A stretch of DNA of 5,069 nt from Candidatus Brocadiaceae bacterium (GTDB lineage Bacteria; Planctomycetota; MHYJ01; JACQXL01; CAKKQI01), in assembly GCA_919901895.1 (NCBI GenBank), contig CAKKQI010000223.1, positions 1 to 5,069 of the forward strand, in the 5' to 3' direction. The stretch's first letter is position 1, and each line of letters begins with the position of its first letter. Shown here in pieces: positions 1 to 5,069 of this stretch. The notes beneath the pieces were generated by a model. It saw nothing but the letters and a program-made list of their open reading frames with translations, searched no databases and had not been told where the DNA came from. The position numbers and the translations under genes are program-made.

Positions 1-420
1 TTTCACAAGCCGATTCTCAAAATCATATTCAAATAACAGGGTTTCATCGCCTCGGGTCATCTCAATAAGATTTCCGTTATGGTCATACCGATAAGTATTT
101 TCTCCCGCGGAAAGAAGACGGTTCATCTCATCATAAAAATAGTTTCTCTTAGAATCGGTAAGACGGTTGCCGAGATTATCATAAGTAAACTTTTCATCTT
201 TGCCAATCCAGCCGGTATCAACCGATCGCGCAGATTTGCCTTTTCCCTGATTAGATGTTTCAGACGTGGTAAAGATATCGGGGATGGATTCCAGCAGACG
301 ATAAATTGAATCAAAATTATAGGTAACTTCTTGGGACAACTCGGTTTTCTTCAAGATACTGAATGCCTTATCCCACTCATAACTAAAACGTGCCAGCAGG
401 GTTGTTTCTTCTGCTTGATG
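1..420 (-). other. Terminal YD repeats leading toward an off-window RHS core
   Basis: The last repeats read SYEWDKAF, YNFDSIYRLLES, TYDNLGNRLTDS, YFYDEMNRLLSAGENTYRYD, HNGNLIEMTRGDETLLFEYD and FENRLVK. In many RHS proteins the order YDxxGNR, YDxxNRLL, YDxNGNL, YDxENRL comes just before the RHS-associated core that ends in a DPxGL/PxxP-type junction. Base 1 falls exactly at a codon end within this module. The core, the junction and any variable C-terminal cargo are therefore expected shortly beyond the left edge; none of them is visible here. Confidence 0.7.
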
Positions 421-3400
421 CGTTATATTGGTCAATCTACCGAGCGGGTCGTAAGAGTAAGAAACCGAAGTCTCATTAGGTAGATTAAGTTTTGTTCTCT
501 GGTCTAAGACATTATAACCTAACTTATAGAGTCGCCTGGCGGGGTCAGTAATAGCAACGAGCCGATTAATCTCGTCGTGTTGATATTTAGTTATCCCTAA
601 TAAGGAATCGTTCATACCAATTCGGTTACCAGCCGGGTCATAATTGAAACGAATCGTTCGTCCGAACAGGTCGTTAAATTCCGTTATCCGTCCCACCGGG
701 TCGTATTTCCAGTTAAGCGTGCCATTGGGATTATTAACCGAAGTTAAAAAACCTTGTTTAGTATATCCATAATTTATAGATGTGTTATCTGGAAGAATCT
801 TCTGAATAAGTTGGCCCAATGGATTATAGCGGAAAGCATATCTGTTGTTATCTTGATCCACCATGGCCGTAAGATTGCTTACGGCGTCATATTCATAACT
901 CTCCGAAGTCCCATCAGGGAATGTCATACCGGTTATTCGATTAAGCAAGTCATTAATAAAATGCGTAGTATGTCCCTCGGCATCCGTTACAGAGGTAATA
1001 TTACCAACTGAATCGTAACAAACCTTGGTTAAATTCCCTAAGGCATCCTCAAGAGATACGATTCTATCCAGAAGGTCATAGTGTAATTTGACCGGATTGC
1101 CATTGGCGTCCATTATTTCAACTATCTTTCCGGCCTTGTTATAAAGAAAACCGGTCTTATTTCCGAGGGCGTCAATCATCGCGGTTAACCTGTCAAGATT
1201 ATCATACTCATATTTGGTTTCATTTCCCAGAGGGTCAGTCATACCAATCAAATTGCCGGTTGTGTCATACTTAAATAATGAAACCGCACCCAGGGTAGTC
1301 CGTAATTCAATCAATTGTCCCATCGGATCGTATTGGTAAAACGTTGAATGCCCGTTTTCGTCGGTATATTTAACCAGATTACCCGCTTCATCAAAGTGGA
1401 AATAAGACGCGGCATTCAATTGGTTAGTAACGGATTTGAGATCGCCTAATGGGCCAAAGGTTCGTTTGGCAATATTTCCGTCAGGGTCGATTAGTTCAAT
1501 GGTAAACCCTTCGGTATCATAAACGGCACGCCAACGGTCGCCTAAGGTATTAATTAATTCTACCCACCTATTGGCCTTATCATAAACAAATCTCGTCTCG
1601 TTTCCGAGCGCATCCCGCTGGCTGATTAAATTGCCCACCCGGTCATAAGAGAAAGAGGTGGTATTATTCAAGGCGTCAATGGAAGAGGTAACCCGATTCA
1701 TCAAATCGTAGTTCGTGGTAAGAGCGGCGCCATTAGAACTTTCTCTAACCGAATTGCCTAATATATCATAAGTAAAAAGCCACGAATTATTCATCGGGTC
1801 AATTATGGAACAAAGGTTGGCAAACCGGTCGTATCCAAAATAGAAATTGCGCCCGGCGGTATCAATGGCACCGGTTACCAATCCTCGCTGGTCGTAAGTA
1901 ACGGAAATAATTTCTCCTAAAGGATTGATTACTCTGATAAGATTACCTCGCTCATCATATTGAAGCGTATAGGTTCTATTTAACTGGTCTGTCAGACCGG
2001 TCATCCGGTTAGACCTCGGTTCATAGGTCATCCAGATAATGCCGCCCAACGGGTCAATTGCCCTGGTTTCATTTCCCCATTCATCATATACGAGTTGGAC
2101 AGTCTGCCCCTGCCTGTCCGTGAAAGCGGTCAGGTTCAAACTATCGTCATAGGTAAATCCAATGGAACCCGGTGATGATGAACCGGGTTCAGCCGGGCCA
2201 TCTATCCGCCTGATTAATTTAACGCCATCTTTTTCCTCAAAGGTATATTGAGTTAAATGCCCCAGCGAATTAGTAACCAGAGTTTGTGTTACTGATTGAT
2301 ATTGAAGGGTGACCTTTGCAATATTATCCTCGCCCCTCATCTCAACGGCGCGTTCCTGGTCGTCGTATTCAAAGAATGCCTCGGTCTGGCCATTCGCATC
2401 CACGATACGGGTTATGGCCGAGGGATAGCGCTGGTCCTCATAGAAATAGTTGACCTCACTCCCATCAGGATATTGCACCCTGATGAGATTTCCTTTGTCA
2501 TCGTAGAAGTACCGGAATAACCGACCGGACGGGTCAGCCAGGCTCTGAATTTTTTCCGTGCCGTTATAATAAGTGAACTTTAATTCCCGTCCGGTTTGGT
2601 CAGATACCTTAACCAGCCGCCCTTCTTCATCATACGATAAACCGGTCGTATTACCGTTCCTGTCAACGATGGTTAAAAGAGTCCCTTCAGCGGTGAAACT
2701 ATATTTGAATCCCTCGGTGGTCGTCCAGGTGAATGTGTCATCCGGGTTCTTGATCAATTCACTATTTTCGCCGTAAAGCGCCTTGTAAGTCCCGTTAGCC
2801 TGTCGCTCAAAAATAGCCGTAAAGCCATCACCGTAAAAAACCGCCCGTTTCTCCGGTTCCAGAGCGGCGATCCCGACCCGGACATCGTAATTATGGGACC
2901 AGCCCAGACCGACCGGGCTGTCCAGCGGTTTTAGGCTGTCATAGGTCCGGGTGAATTCCAATTCGCCTAAGGAATAGATGAATAAATCCTGGGTGGAAAA
3001 GGTGGCATTCCCATTGGTAACGTCAACCGGATGTCCCACCTGGCGAATGGCCCGGCCAATGAATTTTCCGAAGCGCTGGAGTCCTGTCCCAATCTTCCTC
3101 GTCAGTTTTCCCCTTGTTTGGAGATCATGCAGGGATAAAAGGTTAACTGACTTTTTATCAGTCCAGTTACCGGCGAAGTCTTCAGCCCGATAATAAATCT
3201 TAATCGCCGTAAAAAGGACGTCCTTCCACTCACCCCACGCGCCTTCAGGCGGTCTGGTATATCCTCTCCAACTTCCGCCGTCAAACCGATACTCAATCGC
3301 TCTAACTTTGGAGTGTGTATCAGACCAGCGCATTCTTAACTGCCATCTGAGATGGTAATAACCGAGTTCTATTTCAACCTTTGGCGGGGTTCGGTCTAAC

Positions 3401-4959
3401 ATCACCTGGCCAGTAGTTGTCCTTTTATTACCCGCATAATCTGACGCCTCGCCCGGAATATTATTTATCCCCTCAGCCGAGACCCAAACCGGTTGGCTAA
3501 CTGTATCCGGCTTGACCCCGGATAAGATATCGCTTGCCGTAAAGATCACTTGGACTGATAAAAAATTATACCACTGAACTGGTTGAGGAACGACGACTGT
3601 AACTACCGGTGGGGTTTTATCTATCTGAATAACCGCAGATTTAACAGATTCTGTATTACCGGCCTTATCAACCGCATAATATTTGAATGTCGTTTGACCT
3701 TCAGTGGAAATAGTAAAAGTAGCCGTGGTCCCGGCGACGATTACTTCTGGTTGAATATCTATCTGGTAATGGACTTCTTTTACGCCGGATGGGGTGGTTC
3801 CGCTATTATCTATCGCGGTTAAGGTAACCGTAACATCTGTATTGGTCCACCCGACGGGAATTCCTGTGGCTGTGGTGGTAGGTTTAATTGTATCTACTGG
3901 TACTGTAATCGGACCCGGGGGGTAAGGCGGGACATATTTCCAGGCATCCTTTATTGCATAAGGAGCGATATCAACTACATTGGTCGCGTTAGTATCTGTG
4001 CCAGCAATAAATAAAGGTTCACTTGGTCCTCGTCCCCACCAGTTGCCTTCGTTGCGGCCGGTAGCCGGGTTATAATAATAAAGATTTACTGGCACAAGAG
4101 CAAATGCTTGGTATTGCCCATTATTATAAATATTGTTGTGATAGATAGTATCAGCGACCGAATCACCATCTAACCACATCCCAAATATAGAATTTGAAAA
4201 AATATAATTTTCCCGTATCGTATTACTCGTTGTCTTTCCAAGAAATCGAGTTCCACTATGCAAATTATTACTGATAACATTATTTTGTATCGTATTGCCC
4301 GAAGATTCGCTAAGTAAAATACCATATCTATTGGAATCAATGAAGTTATCTTTTATGATATTATTTTCACTTCTCTCGGTCTGAATTCCAACGTAGTTTG
4401 AAGTTACGGTGTTGCTTATAATAAAACTATCAGTAACGTCAGCAAAACGAAGACCTACCATCCAATTTGCAGCATTAGAGGCAATAGTGTTATTAGTTGC
4501 GCTTATTGAGCTTGCGATACTTATATATATTCCATGTCCCTGAATAGTTGAAGAAACAGTATTATTAGTCATTGTAATATTATTACTATCGTAAAGATAC
4601 ATTCCTTCCCAGTAGTTTAAATTAATGATATTATTATTGATAAAAAGATTAGAACTACTCAAGACACTCAAACCAATAGTATTAGAATTTGCCGTGTTAT
4701 GGTCAAGGGTGATATTAGATGCATAAGAAGAATGTATGCCCTCATTAAAATTGGAGATATTACAATTTTTTATTGTCACACCGGTTCTGTATAATGGACC
4801 ACCATAGCCCGGAGCTAACCCCGTAATGTATATTCCATAACCGCTACCGGTCCCGGTAATACTATACCCATTGCCGTCTAAGGTAATATTATCGGCTTGA
4901 ATAACTACATTCGTGGTAAGGTCGCTAGTCAATTGTGCATGAGTAGCATCAAGCCACAC
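1..4959 (-). CDS. Giant YD-repeat (RHS-type) protein with N-terminal beta-helix and Ig-like domains, partial
   Basis: One frame with no stop covers 5025 to 1 and runs off the left edge, so the C terminus is missing. The product has at least 1653 residues. Modules in order: parallel beta-helix (about 10-311), Pro-rich linker (about 342-353), three Ig-like domains (354-451, 452-526, 527-608), basic hinge (614-641), DUF6531-like domain (642-715), connector, and about 41 YD repeats (754-1653). Only three cysteines are present (about residues 66, 1050, 1314), which fits an extracytoplasmic protein. YD/RHS shells are known to enclose C-terminal toxins or other cargo; that role is inferred here because the core and cargo lie outside the window. 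The start is uncertain: GTG at 4959 is the first conventional in-frame start, with only a weak GGA six bases upstream, and TTG at 4932 is an alternative. No signal peptide is visible, so the true N terminus may be upstream in another frame. A wall-associated or secreted adhesin-like YD protein without toxin is an alternative role. The family call is very secure; the start is not. Confidence 0.93.
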   Translation of the reverse strand, partial: MWLDATHAQLTSDLTTNVVIQADNITLDGNGYSITGTGSGYGIYITGLAPGYGGPLYRTGVTIKNCNISNFNEGIHSSYASNITLDHNTANSNTIGLSVLSSSNLFINNNIINLNYWEGMYLYDSNNITMTNNTVSSTIQGHGIYISIASSISATNNTIASNAANWMVGLRFADVTDSFIISNTVTSNYVGIQTERSENNIIKDNFIDSNRYGILLSESSGNTIQNNVISNNLHSGTRFLGKTTSNTIRENYIFSNSIFGMWLDGDSVADTIYHNNIYNNGQYQAFALVPVNLYYYNPATGRNEGNWWGRGPSEPLFIAGTDTNATNVVDIAPYAIKDAWKYVPPYPPGPITVPVDTIKPTTTATGIPVGWTNTDVTVTLTAIDNSGTTPSGVKEVHYQIDIQPEVIVAGTTATFTISTEGQTTFKYYAVDKAGNTESVKSAVIQIDKTPPVVTVVVPQPVQWYNFLSVQVIFTASDILSGVKPDTVSQPVWVSAEGINNIPGEASDYAGNKRTTTGQVMLDRTPPKVEIELGYYHLRWQLRMRWSDTHSKVRAIEYRFDGGSWRGYTRPPEGAWGEWKDVLFTAIKIYYRAEDFAGNWTDKKSVNLLSLHDLQTRGKLTRKIGTGLQRFGKFIGRAIRQVGHPVDVTNGNATFSTQDLFIYSLGELEFTRTYDSLKPLDSPVGLGWSHNYDVRVGIAALEPEKRAVFYGDGFTAIFERQANGTYKALYGENSELIKNPDDTFTWTTTEGFKYSFTAEGTLLTIVDRNGNTTGLSYDEEGRLVKVSDQTGRELKFTYYNGTEKIQSLADPSGRLFRYFYDDKGNLIRVQYPDGSEVNYFYEDQRYPSAITRIVDANGQTEAFFEYDDQERAVEMRGEDNIAKVTLQYQSVTQTLVTNSLGHLTQYTFEEKDGVKLIRRIDGPAEPGSSSPGSIGFTYDDSLNLTAFTDRQGQTVQLVYDEWGNETRAIDPLGGIIWMTYEPRSNRMTGLTDQLNRTYTLQYDERGNLIRVINPLGEIISVTYDQRGLVTGAIDTAGRNFYFGYDRFANLCSIIDPMNNSWLFTYDILGNSVRESSNGAALTTNYDLMNRVTSSIDALNNTTSFSYDRVGNLISQRDALGNETRFVYDKANRWVELINTLGDRWRAVYDTEGFTIELIDPDGNIAKRTFGPLGDLKSVTNQLNAASYFHFDEAGNLVKYTDENGHSTFYQYDPMGQLIELRTTLGAVSLFKYDTTGNLIGMTDPLGNETKYEYDNLDRLTAMIDALGNKTGFLYNKAGKIVEIMDANGNPVKLHYDLLDRIVSLEDALGNLTKVCYDSVGNITSVTDAEGHTTHFINDLLNRITGMTFPDGTSESYEYDAVSNLTAMVDQDNNRYAFRYNPLGQLIQKILPDNTSINYGYTKQGFLTSVNNPNGTLNWKYDPVGRITEFNDLFGRTIRFNYDPAGNRIGMNDSLLGITKYQHDEINRLVAITDPARRLYKLGYNVLDQRTKLNLPNETSVSYSYDPLGRLTNITHQAEETTLLARFSYEWDKAFSILKKTELSQEVTYNFDSIYRLLESIPDIFTTSETSNQGKGKSARSVDTGWIGKDEKFTYDNLGNRLTDSKRNYFYDEMNRLLSAGENTYRYDHNGNLIEMTRGDETLLFEYDFENRLVK
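2165..2190. repeat. Perfect 9-bp inverted repeat inside the coding frame
   Basis: The arms GAACCCGGT (2165-2173) and ACCGGGTTC (2182-2190) are exact reverse complements separated by eight bases. On the minus strand this encodes the Pro/Gly/Ser-rich loop EPGSSSPGS within an unusually long YD unit. No T-run follows on either strand, so it is not a typical intrinsic terminator. It may be chance pairing between similar Pro/Gly codons. Confidence 0.6.
2815..3036 (-). other. DUF6531-like RHS entry domain
   Basis: Residues 642-715 contain HPVDVTNGNATF, then ELEFTRTYDSL and VGLGWSHNYDV. These correspond to the DPVDVATG, L-x-x-R-x-Y-x-S and G-x-G-W-x-x-x-Y motifs that mark the start of many RHS/YD proteins (DUF6531). 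In known RHS structures the segments next to this domain help close the N-terminal end of the YD shell. The following connector (2701-2814) has the usual pattern of a predicted beta-strand region: ALYGENSELIKNPDDTFTWT followed by a TTEGFKYSF strand leading into the first repeat. The call rests on motif order and position. Confidence 0.85.
3037..3120 (-). other. Basic hinge before the RHS entry domain
   Basis: Residues 614-641 contain eight Arg or Lys (616, 618, 621, 622, 629, 632, 636, 639) and no acidic residue. They include GLQRFGKFIGRAIRQV, where hydrophobic and basic positions alternate as in an amphipathic helix. It sits between the last Ig-like domain and the DUF6531-like start of the RHS part. 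It may be a flexible or protease-accessible joint, or a surface- or membrane-contact segment; the sequence does not decide between them. Confidence 0.5.
3136..3900 (-). other. Three tandem Ig-like beta-sandwich domains
   Basis: The first domain (residues 354-451) starts PVDTIKPTTTATG, has GWTNTDVTVTLTAIDNSG, and then YYAVDKAGNTESVKS and IDKTPP. This is the pattern of extracellular repeats often named OmpL47-type or bacterial Ig-like domains. The second (452-526) keeps the DYAGN motif at 507-511 and ends LDRTPP. The third (527-608) has an IEYRFDGGSW strand and DFAGN at 594-598. The D-x-A-G-N turn followed by a strand and D-[KR]-T-P-P is thus a recurring domain boundary. Such domains usually act as spacers or adhesive modules on exported proteins. 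The three copies are clearly diverged from each other. Boundaries are approximate, good to about ten residues. Confidence 0.75.
3901..4026 (-). other. Linker with Pro-rich segment between beta-helix and Ig-like domains
   Basis: Residues about 312-353 follow the GNWWGR closing motif. They contain a stretch resembling the usual tail of such helices (TNVVDIAPYAI), then a proline-rich spacer, YVPPYPPGPITV. It probably separates the helix from the first Ig-like domain as an extended tether. No function beyond spacing can be supported. Confidence 0.6.
4027..4932 (-). repeat. Right-handed parallel beta-helix domain (NosD/PbH1-like turns)
   Basis: Residues about 10-311 are a run of short turns rich in Asn, Ile, Ser and Thr. 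They follow the pattern N-x-I-x-x-N-x-I-x-x-N-x-x-G-I, for example NITLDGNGYSITG, NCNISNFNEGIH, NITLDHNTANSN, NTIQNNVISNNL and NTIRENYIFSN. The stacked Asn positions and the G-I/G-M ends of turns are typical of right-handed parallel beta-helices such as the NosD and PbH1 families. The domain closes with a GNWWGRGPS motif (residues 305-313), matching the GN[YW]W segment that often ends this fold. These domains bind polysaccharides, act as adhesins or serve as rigid stalks; I see no catalytic signature that would mark a lyase or hydrolase. The coding DNA is AT-rich because of the Asn and Ile codons. Confidence 0.85.
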
Positions 4960-5069
4960 CCCAAATCCATTAAGCTGATCTTTTAGGTCATCTCTACCCC
5001 AAAGTTCAATCGTTCCGAGTAATTGTCAAATGTTGTGGATGAAAATATTTTGCGTATCCTAACAAACAT
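4960..5069 (-). other. Unresolved 5' end of the giant gene
   Basis: Upstream of GTG 4959 the main frame stays open to 5025 and encodes a plausible-looking stretch containing TIELWGRDDLKDQLNGFG, with no ATG, GTG or TTG codon. It is then closed by TGA (5026-5028) and TAG (5059-5061). In another frame an ATG lies exactly at the window end (5069) and gives a 28-residue peptide beginning MFVRIRKIFSSTTF, ending at TAA 4983-4985. It overlaps the main frame. Joining the two would need a -1 frame change somewhere in 4986-5025; a C-run at 4997-5000 on the plus strand is the most evident slip site. Neither version shows a hydrophobic signal sequence. I see no convincing promoter. The short peptide could also be the end of an upstream gene or noncoding. 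Confidence 0.45.

Larger units (their letters stand above)
1..2700 (-). repeat. YD-repeat array, about 41 copies, continuing beyond the left edge
   Basis: Residues 754-1653 are tandem copies of the YD repeat, about 22 residues (66 bases) each. The core is [aromatic]-Y-D-x-x-G-N-L-x-x-[hydrophobic]-x-D-[PA]-x-G-N-x-T. Clear copies are TYDILGNSVRE, SYDRVGNLIS, VYDEWGNETRAIDPLGG, EYDNLDRLTAMIDALGNKT and NYDPAGNRIGMND. I counted 41 positions by eye, with several degenerate ones (QYQSVTQ, TFGPLGD, FINDLLN, QHDEINR). YD repeats form a long beta-sheet that coils into a shell in RHS and TcC-type proteins, where they can encapsulate a C-terminal toxin. The DNA of neighbouring copies is well diverged, so the array is old and not a product of recent duplication or slippage. 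Confidence 0.95.

Noticed and set aside
79..1011. Short plus-strand reading frames opposite the YD array (79-309, 754-1011)
   Set aside because: They lie antisense to a clearly real repeat-coding frame, have no recognisable domains, and their sequence is what the complementary strand of YD codons yields by chance.
1997..2010. Small inverted repeat ACCGG-TCAT-CCGGT
   Set aside because: Only five paired bases, inside coding sequence, and easily produced by codons for the repeated N-R-M-T-G residues.
2165..2190. Intrinsic transcription terminator
   Set aside because: The hairpin has no T-run on either strand and lies in the middle of a long continuous coding frame.
1..2700. Regular 60-66 base periodicity resembling a CRISPR array or DNA satellite
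   Set aside because: The period comes from the roughly 22-residue YD repeat; DNA copies are strongly diverged and there are no identical repeats separated by unique spacers.
2296..3822. Plus-strand reading frames opposite the YD, DUF6531 and Ig-like regions (2296-2520, 2573-2776, 2978-3193, 3583-3822)
   Set aside because: All are antisense shadows of the long minus-strand frame, lack convincing ribosome binding sites and show no family motif.
5026..5028. TGA recoded as Trp or Gly, extending the gene upstream
   Set aside because: A TAG stop (5059-5061) closes the same frame a little further upstream, Trp is written TGG throughout, and no in-frame TGA occurs in the other 1675 codons.

Overview
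The whole window is the inside of one very large protein gene read on the minus strand. The frame runs without a stop from 5025 down to base 1 (1675 codons; 1653 from the first conventional in-frame start, a GTG at 4959) and continues past the left edge. I translated the entire frame by hand. It encodes a modular, probably exported YD-repeat (RHS-type) protein. I see no second gene, no RNA gene, no mobile element and no CRISPR array. Plus-strand reading frames are antisense shadows of this gene. Residue numbers below count from the GTG at 4959.

From N to C terminus the modules are: a right-handed parallel beta-helix built of Asn/Ile-rich turns (4027-4932); a short Pro-rich linker (3901-4026); three tandem Ig-like beta-sandwich domains, each carrying a D-x-A-G-N motif (3136-3900); a strongly basic hinge (3037-3120); a DUF6531-like RHS entry domain (2815-3036); a connector (2701-2814); and about 41 YD repeats of about 22 residues each (1-2700). 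The last few repeats (1-420) resemble the stretch that usually comes just before the RHS-associated core. That core, and any variable C-terminal cargo, would lie beyond the left edge.

The likely working model, by analogy with RHS/YD proteins, is that the N-terminal beta-helix and Ig-like domains hold or display the protein outside the cell, while the YD repeats form a hollow beta-shell around a C-terminal domain. The beginning of the gene is unresolved. The main frame is closed by TAG (5059-5061) and TGA (5026-5028), no signal peptide is visible, and a -1 frame change or a truncated 5' end is possible.

The organism cannot be named from this sequence. GC content is moderate but uneven, with individual 60-base lines ranging from about 23% in the beta-helix region to about 60% near the DUF6531 domain. 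Large modular proteins of this type are common in environmental bacteria, including uncultured phyla, and that is as far as the evidence goes.
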